This document shows, piece by piece, positions 52,526 through 61,792 of a stretch of DNA of 64,000 nucleotides. Numbering within the stretch: position 1 is the stretch's first letter; each line of letters begins with the position of its first letter. The notes under the pieces are model-generated. The model saw only the letters and a program-made list of their open reading frames with translations. It ran no database searches and was not told the origin of the DNA. This DNA comes from Acidisoma silvae (GTDB lineage: Bacteria > Pseudomonadota > Alphaproteobacteria > Acetobacterales > Acetobacteraceae), in contig NZ_JAESVB010000017.1 of assembly GCF_020618775.1 (NCBI RefSeq), positions 1-64,000 of the forward strand. The letters are read 5' to 3'. Position numbers and translations under genes: made by a program.

Positions 52526-53544
52526 CAACTTCCGCACAAACCCCCGTCAAGGCAGCACGTGGAGCCAACTTTATATTGGCACGACGTATCCTTGCGGTTG
52601 TCGGCGTGCAGAATATGAGCCTCATACTGGCGCTGGTCCTGCTGGTAATTTTTATCGGCGTGCAAAACAGCAATTTTTTTTATGCGAGCAATATCGCGAC
52701 GATTGGCACGACCATCGCCATCGTCGGTGTGTTGGCGGTGGTGCAAACCGTCGTAATGCTGTTAGGCGGACTCGATATATCAGTTGGCAGCCAGGCGGGG
52801 CTGACCTCCGTCGTTTCGGCAATGGTTTTCATGTCGACTGGCAGCGCGTTGGCAGGAATTGCAGCAGCCCTCGTCCTCGGTCTTTGCCTCGGACTGCTTA
52901 ACGGTATTGTGATCATCTACGGACGCGTGAATGCCGTCATCGCAACGCTAGCGACATTTGCGGCGTTTCGCGGGGCTGCAAATCTCATCTCGGATGGCCG
53001 CGCGCAGGGCTATACAGGAATGAACCATCTTTTTGTCTTTCTGGCGCGCGGCGATATTGTGGGCGTCCCCGTGCTGATCTGGATTCTGCTTGTCGTGGCA
53101 TTATTGGTGCAATTGATGCTGCATTTTACGGATATTGGTCGCAATATCTACGCCGTTGGTGGCAATGCCATAGCGGCTCGTCTGGCCGGCATTCCGCTGA
53201 ACCGGTATATCGTTGGATGCTACATGCTGGTGGGGCTCGTCGCCGCGCTGGCGGGCATTCTGCTGACGGCCCGCACCGGGTCAGGGCAGCCAACATCTGG
53301 CAGCCAAGGTCTGGAGCTGCAATCCATTACCGCGGCGGCGCTCGGTGGTGTCGCCTTGCAGGGCGGGCGTGGCACGATCGTCGGCACGATTCTCGCGGTC
53401 ATCTTGCTCGGTGTGCTGGAGAACGGTTTGATCATCCTGAATGTCAACAGTTTTTGGCAGGATATTGCACAGGGTGCACTTCTCGTCGTCGCTGTCGTTA
53501 TCCAGCAACGTCGGGCGGGAACCAAGGGCGTCGGCTTGCCATAA
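52522..53544 (+). CDS. sugar ABC transporter permease, RbsC-like (ABC6)
   Basis: A 340-residue permease: VMLLGGLDISVGSQAGLTSVV, DIGRNIYAVGGNAIAARLAGI in the coupling loop and AALGGVALQGGRGTIVGTILA. The GTG start overlaps the ATPase stop by four bases. It ends the ABC6 run; no terminator hairpin is obvious after it. Confidence 0.91.
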   Translation: MTTSAQTPVKAARGANFILARRILAVVGVQNMSLILALVLLVIFIGVQNSNFFYASNIATIGTTIAIVGVLAVVQTVVMLLGGLDISVGSQAGLTSVVSAMVFMSTGSALAGIAAALVLGLCLGLLNGIVIIYGRVNAVIATLATFAAFRGAANLISDGRAQGYTGMNHLFVFLARGDIVGVPVLIWILLVVALLVQLMLHFTDIGRNIYAVGGNAIAARLAGIPLNRYIVGCYMLVGLVAALAGILLTARTGSGQPTSGSQGLELQSITAAALGGVALQGGRGTIVGTILAVILLGVLENGLIILNVNSFWQDIAQGALLVVAVVIQQRRAGTKGVGLP

Positions 53545-54358
53545 GGGATCGACGTGGGCTCTAAGGGCAGAAAGCGACGCCTTGCCTTGTTTTGTCGGGA
53601 CGGTGACCAATCCTGTTCCTCAAACTGCGGCACGGGGCGGTCAGTGCATTCATGTCTTGACCCTGGTGTTGTACTGCATGATTTTCTGGGAATCATCGAC
53701 GTTCTCAAAATGAGCTACGCATTATATGAGAATACATAGTGTTTCAGTCTTAATCTAACAGCAAATATCAGACTAAGCGCCGGCGTGACCGTTGCCCAAT
53801 AGGCTAAGGAATCCGTGCAGGTCAGCCACACTGTTCCATGGGCAGCTTGCTAAAAGCTCTGTTTGCGGACGCCGAGTGTGCCTGTGACGTTGCATGTCAC
53901 GCAGTCTCAAATTGGCAGCAGCTCATTTTGCTCATTCTCAATCTAAACGCTTTGCGTCATTGCATCTTGGCTTCAGAATTTAACGCTAATCTTCCAATTC
54001 CGCGTCGCAATGTTCGATACAGCGTGACATACGGCTCAGCCCGAAAGATCTGCCCAAAAAGAAGGCGCGCTCAAAAATTGTGCAAAACTTAAATTAAATG
54101 CACTGCCGAAAAAAGGTATTGACGGGTGGGCGTTTGTTAACGATGTAGAATCCCATCTTCATTCGAGCTGGCGCCCGCCGCGAGGACTGCTTTGCTGAAA
54201 TCGTGCCCCGCTGGATCGCGTCTTATGCGCTCGCCCAACCTTGCGTCAGTCCAAACCTCTAGGCGAGTCTTGGTCGTCGCTTCGGCGTATTGCAGCCGTT
54301 GCTTTAGCGCCGGGATAGTCATGCTTTCGATCTCGGCCTCTCTTCTGGTTTCAGTTAT
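53545..54358. other. gap of about 800 bases, no supported gene
   Basis: Short frames (for example forward 53838-54092 and reverse 54137-54322) have no ribosome site or family likeness. The part from about 53700 is less GC-rich than the genes around it. It must hold the promoter of the osmoprotectant-type operon; TTGACG near 54119 is the only -35-like element seen, without a fitting -10. It may be old intergenic relic DNA. Confidence 0.35.
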
Positions 54359-55471
54359 ATGATCGTCTTCAAGAACGTCACGAAGCGGTATGACAACGGC
54401 ACGATTGCAGTCGATGATCTGTCGCTGGAGGCACCGAAAGGGCGGATTACGATTTTCGTTGGCCCGTCCGGCTGCGGCAAGACCACGTCTCTGCGCATGA
54501 TCAATCGGCTTATCGCCCCAACCTCGGGTTCAATCCTGCTGGACGGCCAGCCGACGGAGGCGATGAACCTCGCGCAGCTGCGGCGAAAGATCGGCTATGT
54601 TATCCAGCACGCCGGGCTCTTTCCGCATCTTAATGTGGTGCAAAATATCGCGACGACCGCCCGGCTGAAAGGCATCGCCAAAAAGCAGGCTTTGCTCATC
54701 GCCTCGGAATTGCTGGAGCGTGTGGGACTGGATCTTTCTTTCGGCAACCGCTATCCCTGGCAGCTCTCTGGTGGGCAGCAGCAGCGCGTGGGTGTGGCGC
54801 GCGCGCTGGCGTCCGATCCTGAGTTCATGCTCATGGACGAGCCGTTCAGCGCAGTCGATCCAGTCGTGCGCCACCAGCTACAGGAAGAGTTTCTGCGGCT
54901 GCAGCGCGATATCGGCAAAACGATCATCATGGTGACGCATGACATCGATGAGGCGCTGAAGTTGGGCGACCAGGTCGCTGTGTTGCGCACCGGCGGCGTC
55001 CTAGCCCAAGTCGCGTCCCCCAAGGAACTGCTGTCCAATCCTGCCGACTCTTTCGTAGCTGATTTCGTGGGGCGTGATCGCGGATATCGCTATCTGAGCT
55101 TTGTCGATGCCGCTTCGTCCCTGGCCGTGATGATTGAGCCCGTAGTCGCGCTTGGAACTGAGGCGGCGGCGGCCCGCATTGTCGCGAAGGACCAGTGGAT
55201 ACTGGTTGTCAATGCTGCGGCCCAACCGCTTGGCTGGGTTGATCTTGACCGTCAGAGCGGTCCCCTACGGGAAAGCGATCTCAATCTTAGCGGTACGCTG
55301 GCATCTCAGGACCATAGCCTGCGGCAGGTGCTCGATGCAGCGCTCAGCGCGCCGTCCGGCCGCGGCGTGATCGTGGATGCGGGCCGCGTGCTAGCCGGCT
55401 CGGTGCGTCTCTCGGACGTCGTGGCGGCTATCCAGAGCGCGAAAGCCGCTGGATGGGGAGGGCGGCCGTGA
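54359..55471 (+). CDS. osmoprotectant-type ABC ATPase (ABC7; OpuCA/OsmV-like)
   Basis: A 370-residue ATPase: Walker A GPSGCGKTT at about residue 36, signature LSGGQQQRVGVAR, Walker B FMLMDEPFSAVDP, switch His in VTHDIDEAL, then a C-terminal region in the place of the CBS pair of OpuCA. It powers uptake of quaternary amines such as glycine betaine, choline or carnitine. No clear Shine-Dalgarno stands before the ATG. Its stop overlaps the next start (GTGA). Confidence 0.9.
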   Translation: MIVFKNVTKRYDNGTIAVDDLSLEAPKGRITIFVGPSGCGKTTSLRMINRLIAPTSGSILLDGQPTEAMNLAQLRRKIGYVIQHAGLFPHLNVVQNIATTARLKGIAKKQALLIASELLERVGLDLSFGNRYPWQLSGGQQQRVGVARALASDPEFMLMDEPFSAVDPVVRHQLQEEFLRLQRDIGKTIIMVTHDIDEALKLGDQVAVLRTGGVLAQVASPKELLSNPADSFVADFVGRDRGYRYLSFVDAASSLAVMIEPVVALGTEAAAARIVAKDQWILVVNAAAQPLGWVDLDRQSGPLRESDLNLSGTLASQDHSLRQVLDAALSAPSGRGVIVDAGRVLAGSVRLSDVVAAIQSAKAAGWGGRP

Positions 55472-56109
55472 ATTTCGATTGGCTCGCCGGTGAAGTCGAC
55501 GATATCGGCAATTTTTTTGCATGGCATGTCGCCCTGTCCGTCATTCCCGTTTTAGTGGCACTCGTGCTCGCAGTGCCAATCGGCTGGCTTGTCAAGCAAT
55601 CGGGTTTTTTGCGGCCCGCGCTTCTGGGCACAGTCGGGCTTCTTTATACGATCCCATCGCTGGCGCTCTTTGTGCTTTTGCCGCTTGTGCTCGGCACGCA
55701 GATCCTGGATCCGCTTAATGTTGTAGTAGCGCTGACCGTCTACACGCTGGCTTTGCTGGTGCGGACCGTCTGTGACGGGCTGGAAGCGGTGTCTTCTGAT
55801 GTCTTGCAAGCCGCAAACGCCATGGGGTACCGGCGCATTGCCCGCTTTTTCCGTGTTGAGCTGCCGCTGGCTGTTCCGGTCATCGGCGCCGGGCTGCGTG
55901 TGGCAGTCGTCTCGAACGTCAGCATCGTCTCGATTGCAGCGCTGATCGGCACGCCGCAGCTCGGATCGCTTTTCACCGAAGGGCTGGAACTGCACTTCCT
56001 GACACCGATTTTTACGGGAATTATTCTGTGCGTCGCCTTGGCGGTTCTGCTCGACAGTCTTGTTCTCATCATCACGCGTCAGTTGACGGGCTGGCAGCCG
56101 CGGACATGA
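55468..56109 (+). CDS. osmoprotectant-type ABC permease (ABC7, first)
   Basis: A 213-residue permease of the OpuCB/OsmW type: LAVPIGWLVKQSGFLRPAL, TVGLLYTIPSLALFVLLP and the EAA loop with NAMGYRRIARFFRVELPLAVP. The GTG at 55468, overlapping the ATPase stop, has GGGGAGG just upstream. About six membrane segments. Pairs with the second permease encoded four bases on. Confidence 0.9.
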   Translation: MNFDWLAGEVDDIGNFFAWHVALSVIPVLVALVLAVPIGWLVKQSGFLRPALLGTVGLLYTIPSLALFVLLPLVLGTQILDPLNVVVALTVYTLALLVRTVCDGLEAVSSDVLQAANAMGYRRIARFFRVELPLAVPVIGAGLRVAVVSNVSIVSIAALIGTPQLGSLFTEGLELHFLTPIFTGIILCVALAVLLDSLVLIITRQLTGWQPRT

Positions 56110-56113
56110 GATC

Positions 56114-56779
56114 GTGATCCCTTGGTTCACCGATCCCCAGCATTGGAACGGATCGGATGCGATCGGGCTGCTGATCGGACAACACCTGATCTATAGCGCG
56201 GCGGCATTGGCTATTGCCCTGCTGATCGGCTTTCCCATTGGACTTTACGTGGGGCATACGCGGCGTGGCGTGGTGATAGTTGCAGGCACCGCAAACGCGT
56301 TGCGGTCGCTGCCTAGCCTCGGCCTGATTGTCATGTTGGTCATCTTGTTTGGGCCGGTTTTCAAGTCGGATCTCGCCTACTTGGTTCCTTGTCTCATCGT
56401 GCTGGTGTTGTTGGCTGTCCCTCCGATTATGACAAATACTTATGCTGGTATTGCGGCCGTAGACCCGGCATCCGTCGATGCTGCGCGCGGTATGGGATAT
56501 TCGCCGTTGGGTGTTCTGCTACATGTGGAATTGCCGTGCGCGCTGCCGCTTATTTTCTCAGGCATCAGAAGCGCAGCCCTCCAGGTCATCTCGACGGCAA
56601 CAATCGCGGCCTATGTGTCGCTGGGTGGCCTTGGCCGACTTATTATCGATGGCCTAGCGCAGCGCGACTATTACGAAATGGTCGCTGGCGCGATTTTGGT
56701 CGGTCTTCTCACGCTTGCCGTCGACCTTGCCATTGCTCTTGCATCCCGCTTGGCCCTGTCCCGGGGGCTGGTCCGCTGA
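56114..56779 (+). CDS. osmoprotectant-type ABC permease (ABC7, second)
   Basis: A 221-residue permease of the OpuCD/OsmY-partner type: ALLIGFPIGLYVGHTRRG, ANALRSLPSLGLIVMLVI, and the EAA loop ARGMGYSPLGVLLHVELPCALP. GTG start. Together with the first permease it forms a heterodimeric channel; the binding-protein gene begins 45 bases after its stop. Confidence 0.9.
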   Translation: MIPWFTDPQHWNGSDAIGLLIGQHLIYSAAALAIALLIGFPIGLYVGHTRRGVVIVAGTANALRSLPSLGLIVMLVILFGPVFKSDLAYLVPCLIVLVLLAVPPIMTNTYAGIAAVDPASVDAARGMGYSPLGVLLHVELPCALPLIFSGIRSAALQVISTATIAAYVSLGGLGRLIIDGLAQRDYYEMVAGAILVGLLTLAVDLAIALASRLALSRGLVR

Positions 56780-56824
56780 TGCGAAGTTTCTGTCTTTTCC
56801 TAAAACCTCATCAGGATCGCTGAG

Positions 56825-57739
56825 ATGACCATGACCATCCTGCGCCGGGCAATCTACGCCTGCGCCGCCCTGTCAGTGACGACATTGCCTGCGCTTGCGG
56901 CCGATCCCTTCGGCTCGCCCGTGCCGAAGCGCCATTCGAAGAGTACCATCATCGTGGGCTCTGCCAACTTTCCGGAAAGCCAGTTGATCGCCACGATCTA
57001 TGCCAAGGCCCTGAAGGACGCTGGTCTTTCGGTACAGACGCATATGAATATCGGCAGCCGAGAGGTTTATATCCCCGCGTTGGAGGATGGTTCCATCGAC
57101 TTGCTGCCCGAATATTCCGGCAGCATGCTGACATATCTCGATAAAAATGCGACAGCGAGCTCACCATCCGATGTCGTATCCGCGCTGAAAGCCGCGCTGC
57201 CCAAGGGTGTTTCAATGCTGACGCCATCTGCTGCCCAGGACGCCGATACGGTAACGGTGACGGCGGCGACAGCTGCGAAGTACCATCTGAAGTCGATCGC
57301 CGATTTGAATCCAGTCGCCGATGAAATGGTATCGGGCGGAGCGCCGGAATGGCAGACGCGTGAGGAGGGTGCTGTCGGTCTTACCAAAATCTACGGAGTG
57401 ACTTTTAAATCCTTCAAAGATTTGGACGAGGCGGGCCCATTGACACTTTCAGCACTGGTCAACGGCCAGATTCAAGCGGCAGACGTTTATTCGACCGATC
57501 CGTCGATGTCAGCGGATCATCTTGTCGCGCTAAGCGATCCGAAATCGCTGTTTCCGGCACAGAATGTCGTGCCGATCATCGCGGCCGCAAAGGTGAGTCT
57601 CGTCGTGACCAAGACATTGGATGCCGTCTCCGCTGCATTGACCACGGATGATCTGGTCAAGATGAATGCGGAACTTGCTAATCATGTAAGCTATGAGAAA
57701 GTTGCAAATGACTGGCTAAGGGCTCACAAAATTCAATAA
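56825..57739 (+). CDS. osmoprotectant-type substrate-binding protein (ABC7; OsmF/OpuCC-like)
   Basis: A 304-residue periplasmic protein with signal peptide ending ALAA. IIVGSANFPESQLIATIYAKAL, THMNIGSREVYIPALEDGSID, LLPEYSGSMLTYLD and ADVYSTDPSM are the type-2 betaine/choline/carnitine-binding pattern. Last gene of the operon, followed 70 bases on by a strong terminator. In OsmF-like proteins the ligand can also be an amine of low affinity, so osmoprotection is inferred. Confidence 0.89.
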   Translation: MTMTILRRAIYACAALSVTTLPALAADPFGSPVPKRHSKSTIIVGSANFPESQLIATIYAKALKDAGLSVQTHMNIGSREVYIPALEDGSIDLLPEYSGSMLTYLDKNATASSPSDVVSALKAALPKGVSMLTPSAAQDADTVTVTAATAAKYHLKSIADLNPVADEMVSGGAPEWQTREEGAVGLTKIYGVTFKSFKDLDEAGPLTLSALVNGQIQAADVYSTDPSMSADHLVALSDPKSLFPAQNVVPIIAAAKVSLVVTKTLDAVSAALTTDDLVKMNAELANHVSYEKVANDWLRAHKIQ

Positions 57740-57808
57740 CTGTGCCGAAGCATTTTTAGCGAATCTCGAGTTCAGGCCCGACTGATAGTAGCCAAAGGCC
57801 TATGTCAT

Positions 57809-57842
57809 CGGCGCCGTCATTTGAAATGGCGGCGCCGTTTTT
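57809..57842 (+). terminator. intrinsic terminator of the ABC7 operon
   Basis: CGGCGCCGTCATT (57809-57821) and AATGGCGGCGCCG (57825-57837) form a 13-pair stem with one T-G wobble and a three-base TGA loop, followed by TTTTT (57838-57842). This is the clearest rho-independent terminator in the window. Confidence 0.88.
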
Positions 57843-58393
57843 AGTTGTTGATCGCTATTGGCTCGCCCCAAAGTGTTGCCTTGCGCGGCGCCTACGAATG
57901 ATGGGGCCTGTTGTCGATATGACGCAAAAGGCGTCTCCCTCAAACTATGGGCAGATGCAGTGGTAACATGCGAACTCGCAGGAGATCTCTGTTGGCCCGC
58001 CCATACATGGAGCGCTTCACCGTCTTCAGTCAGTTGATCTGGCCTCGACTTGGATATTGCTCTATCTCTTGACAATGACGCTGCGAACTTCGGCTATGTC
58101 CATTGCGCAAAGTCAAGACGAAGCGGCGTATAGCGTAGTGGCCAAAGCTGTGCGCTTCCTTCATCCAGTCATCAGGGCGATCCATTCTATTCCCTGGCGC
58201 CGTGCATCCAGCGTCTTAAGGCCAAGATCAAGGTTCCACTCGATTTTCATGGCTTTCTCCTGGCTGCAGGCCACCATCGATATGGCTGTGCTGCAAGACC
58301 CCCCTCCGTTTTGCCCACAGATTGAGGAAAATCCCCTTAAAGGCGCTCTGTATGGTTTTCGGTGCCAGAAAAATTGATTGCGCAGTTCAGCTG
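57843..58393. other. gap, nothing recognised
   Basis: About 550 bases between the terminator and the 3' end of the reverse flavin-oxidase-like gene. Open frames on both strands lack ribosome sites and family likeness. No repeat or structured element was noticed. Confidence 0.3.
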
Positions 58394-59038
58394 CTAAATG
58401 GGATCACACTGTTTTTTCTGCTCCGCCGCAAGCGCTTCACTTAAGCGCTTCACTTCGGCTTCGAGGTCATCGACATGCTTCCGTAGCGGACTGATGGCTT
58501 CCTCAATTTCTGCTTCGGTGAAACGCGGTGTGATGTGCTGCGGGCAGTTCCAGTCGAAGGTCACCAAATGTAGGAGAATGATGTGCTCCACCTTAGCCTT
58601 ATACGCGGGGTCGAGCACTTGTGCCGCAAGCTCCGGCCTTTCTGTCAGTAAGACGCTTTCCGCATGTGCCAAGATCTTCATCCGCGACCGACTTGGATAG
58701 TTCATCAGGATCAATGCGATCCGGTTGTCGGTGCTAAGGTTGCCGAGCGATATATACTGTAAGTTCCCCCGGTAGTCGGGAAAGGCGAGCGTCTTTTCAT
58801 CTATTACCTTGAGAAAGCCAGGTTGGCCGCCCCGGTGCTGAATATAGGGCCATCCGCTTTCGCCCACAGTCGCCATGTAGAAACTGTCGCGCATGCCGAT
58901 GAAAGCCGCCTCGTCCGGGCCAAAGCGGCCGAATTCCCGATGGCCTCTAAAATCTGCCCAGACTTTGTCTGTGCCCATGGTGGTCTGCATAGCCCTTACG
59001 CCGGGCGTCACCATCTGATCCAGAAAACCGTAAGACAT
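58394..59038 (-). CDS. pyridoxamine 5'-phosphate oxidase-family flavoprotein
   Basis: A 214-residue protein with the split-barrel FMN fold: AAFIGMRDSFYMATVGESGWPYIQHRGG, then VIDEKTLAFPDYRGNLQYISLGNL and RIALILMNYPSRSRMKILAHAE. Such proteins are usually flavin reductases or oxidases of unknown substrate rather than PdxH. The C-terminus, about residues 180-210 (DDLEAEVKRLSEALAAEQ), is a predicted coiled coil, partly made by a 13-bp tandem duplication in the gene (58430-58455). It stands alone, reverse, before the sulfur operon, and may be an oxidoreductase partner of it. Confidence 0.87.
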   Translation of the reverse strand: MSYGFLDQMVTPGVRAMQTTMGTDKVWADFRGHREFGRFGPDEAAFIGMRDSFYMATVGESGWPYIQHRGGQPGFLKVIDEKTLAFPDYRGNLQYISLGNLSTDNRIALILMNYPSRSRMKILAHAESVLLTERPELAAQVLDPAYKAKVEHIILLHLVTFDWNCPQHITPRFTEAEIEEAISPLRKHVDDLEAEVKRLSEALAAEQKKQCDPI

Positions 59039-59740
59039 AGCCTTTCTCTCTCTTTAGGGCTGACATAGCACCAACCACTTTCCAGCTAAAATGGTCGTTT
59101 CATTGAGTCGGTGGCTGACCGCAGCCGCGTTTTATCGCTGCCCAATTGCCAGCGCGAAACGCTTCGCCTCGACTATTTGCGCCTCGGCGGTCATGTCCTT
59201 GTTGCTGCTAAGTGTGCGCTCCCCACCTCAACGAAGCCAAGCTATCGCATTCCGACAATCGGCAGAACTAGCGATTTTGCGCGGCTCAATTTCAGATATT
59301 GAAATAAGCGTTAAACTGACGGTGCCGGGCTCGATGTTGGCCTCTCCCCGAAAGGCCGCTCTTGCAGGCGTGACCAACGCATTTAGCTGCCGAAAGGGAA
59401 TGGCGCAGGAGTTTCCCGACCCTGCTGAAGCGGACGCCGCAAAAGGCTGATCCGGTAGGTCGCAGGCGGGTTTACCGCACTCCGGTTGGTCATGAGTTCA
59501 TCGTCCCTCGACGCAAACCGCTACGGCACCGGCTACAGCGAAGGTTTAGGCGGAACCCCTACAATAAATAACACATCAAAGCCGTGAATAATGCGGTCTG
59601 TTGCTGCATATCCAACATTTTACGGTTTTATGCTGCACTATCGCCAGAATATGGTTGAGGATGAACGTTATATGGATATAAATCTAATAAATAACGTTTT
59701 AATAAGTATTACTCTATATTTAAACTATAAAAATAGTGCA
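59039..59740. promoter_or_regulatory. upstream region of the sulfur operon with AT-rich leader
   Basis: No supported gene. The last 100 bases or so (about 59640-59740) are strongly AT-rich, in contrast to their surroundings, and directly precede the regulator start. This suggests a curved or easily melted promoter; the part further left has no recognisable element. The frame of the regulator is open through this AT-rich part back to 59591, but the text there (LINNVLISITLYLNYKNSA) looks non-coding. Confidence 0.4.
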
Positions 59741-61708
59741 ATGGAGTTGGCCATACTTTTCCGTCCCACATTGACAAAAGGCCAGGCCGCAAGCGCTAGC
59801 GCACTGTCCACTACGGGCGTGCCCATTTTCTTTGCGCCTTCCGCTGCGAAAGGTTTGGACGCTTCGCTGCGGCGCCTAGCGGCAGCAGACGCACCAATTC
59901 TTGTCATTGGCGAGATTGGCACAGGAAAAGAGACGGCGGCACGTCATGTCCATGCGTCAGGTAGCCGCTGCCATGGTCCTTTTATCGCCGTAAACTGCCG
60001 GGCATTGTCCGATATGTCAGCAGATGCGGACCTTCTGGGCTATGAGAAAGACGCTTTTCCGGGCGCGTTTACCGGTCAGCGTGGGTGGTTTGAAGCAGCA
60101 AATGGCGGAACACTGTTTCTCGATGAGGTGGGAACCCTCCCTTATTCATCACAGCTGAAACTGCTGCGATCTCTTCAACAACGCGAAGTCATAAGACTGG
60201 GATCAATTACCCCTATTCCTGTGGATGTTCGCGTTATCGCATCGTCAACTCCCGGCTTGCGCAAAGCGATTGACGAGAACCTCTTCAACGAAGAGCTGTA
60301 TTTTGAGCTGAATGTCTTCAACCTGACGATTCCGCCCTTGCGGAGTCGCGTGGAAGAAATTCCCTCTCTGGCCTTCCATTTCTTGAGACTGCATGGCGAC
60401 CTGCTAGCAAAGCCAGTATCAGAAATCAGCGCTTCTGCAATCGATGTTCTCCGTCGCCACTCCTGGCCGGGAAACATGAAAGAGTTCCAGAATACAATTC
60501 AAAATGCGGTCTTCCTTGCAGCGGGTGACATTATCGGCCCGGAAGATCTGCGAATTGTGGAGCAATCCCACTCATCCGGCGATAAGACGTTCGAGGATTC
60601 TCTGCTGATCTTGCTGAGGGAAGCGTATTCCAGGGCAGAACCAGATGTCTTCAATCGCGCCACGAAAAGCATCGTCACGTCGGCCTTCGCCTTTGCAGGC
60701 CAAAATCAGGTGCGAACCGCGGATATTCTGGGTGTTAGCCGAAACACGCTTCGGACTCAGTTGGCCAACTTTGGTTCAATCACACGGCGGCGCAAAGACA
60801 GTATCCCATCCACAAAGCGAGAGTTGAGAATAGGCTATCAACGCTTTGGCACCTTGAGTGTTTTGAAGGCGCTTGGCAGTCTGGATGAGACCCTAGCGGA
60901 AAAGGGCTACAGCATCCGATGGACAAGCTATGCAGCCGGTCCATCACTGCTTGCCGCGCTCCATGCTGGCGAGATCGATTTCGGCGCGACAGGCGACGTA
61001 CCGCCGATCTTTGCTCAAGCGGTTGGCGCGCCGTTGGTTTACGTTGCACATGAACCAGCGGCTCCCGAGAGCGTCGCCCTCGTCGTTCCACACGACAGCA
61101 CAATCCGGTCACTTGGCGACCTTCGCGGCAAACGCATTAAATTCAGTCGTGGCTCGAATGTTCACTACCTGGTCGTGAAAGCCCTGGAGGCTTCCGGTCT
61201 GTCGTTTGACGACATCGAATGTGTTTATGCCGAGCCGTCAGACGCTGCTGGCTATGTCGACGGAGGAGGCGCGGACGTATGGGCTCTCTGGGATCCTCTG
61301 CTGCAAATGGCCCAGCAGGCACGCAAACTCCGCGTCCTCACTGATGGCTCGGGCCTTGTTCAAAATCATCAATTCTACCTCGCGAGCAAGCGCTTCATAG
61401 CCAATATGGAAGAGCTGCTTTCTGTGCTGCTCCAGGAACTGCAAGCGGCCGGGCTTTTTGTGGCAAATCAACCGGTCGAAGCTGCCTACCTTCTTTCAGA
61501 GAAGATCGGCACGGACGCATCAGCCCTGAAGGTGGCGTTCCATAGGCTGACCCACGGGGCGCGCCTTTTATCTCGGCAGGTGATTGAGGAACAGCAAAAG
61601 ATCGCTGACCATTTCTATTCTCTAGGACTCTTGCCGAAATCCATATCTGTTCATGACGCGGTTTTCGGCGCAGGCGCTCAAGGTCGTCGCGCGACGTTGT
61701 CACTATGA
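59741..61708 (+). CDS. AAA+ (sigma-54 activator-like)-HTH-SsuA-like fusion regulator
   Basis: A 655-residue protein. Residues 30-270 are an enhancer-binding-protein AAA+ module: Walker A GEIGTGKE (57-64), Walker B TLFLDEV (124-130), WPGN at 242-245. A Fis-type HTH follows at about 320-345, and 361-640 is an aliphatic-sulfonate-binding (SsuA) domain: LRIGYQRFGTL, GEIDFGATGDVPPIFAQA, GSNVHYLVVKALEASGL, NHQFYLASKRF. The sigma-54 contact loop GAFTGA reads DAFPGA (104-109), and the two arginine-finger positions are Asn183 and Glu189. No N-terminal sensor is present. Start 59741 is preferred over 59591. It probably senses a sulfonate/sulfone signal inside the cell and controls the msuE-sfnG genes downstream; by what mechanism is open. 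Confidence 0.85.
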   Translation: MELAILFRPTLTKGQAASASALSTTGVPIFFAPSAAKGLDASLRRLAAADAPILVIGEIGTGKETAARHVHASGSRCHGPFIAVNCRALSDMSADADLLGYEKDAFPGAFTGQRGWFEAANGGTLFLDEVGTLPYSSQLKLLRSLQQREVIRLGSITPIPVDVRVIASSTPGLRKAIDENLFNEELYFELNVFNLTIPPLRSRVEEIPSLAFHFLRLHGDLLAKPVSEISASAIDVLRRHSWPGNMKEFQNTIQNAVFLAAGDIIGPEDLRIVEQSHSSGDKTFEDSLLILLREAYSRAEPDVFNRATKSIVTSAFAFAGQNQVRTADILGVSRNTLRTQLANFGSITRRRKDSIPSTKRELRIGYQRFGTLSVLKALGSLDETLAEKGYSIRWTSYAAGPSLLAALHAGEIDFGATGDVPPIFAQAVGAPLVYVAHEPAAPESVALVVPHDSTIRSLGDLRGKRIKFSRGSNVHYLVVKALEASGLSFDDIECVYAEPSDAAGYVDGGGADVWALWDPLLQMAQQARKLRVLTDGSGLVQNHQFYLASKRFIANMEELLSVLLQELQAAGLFVANQPVEAAYLLSEKIGTDASALKVAFHRLTHGARLLSRQVIEEQQKIADHFYSLGLLPKSISVHDAVFGAGAQGRRATLSL

Positions 61709-61792
61709 TGACAAGCTCAACACATTTTTGGACATCAGGCCCCCACGCAAGCGTTTGGCGGTTCGGAGTGTTCTCTCGATAGAGGACGGAAA

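Noticed and set aside
54137-54322. Reverse 61-codon frame before the ABC7 operon
   Set aside because: No ribosome site or recognised motif; length is expected by chance.
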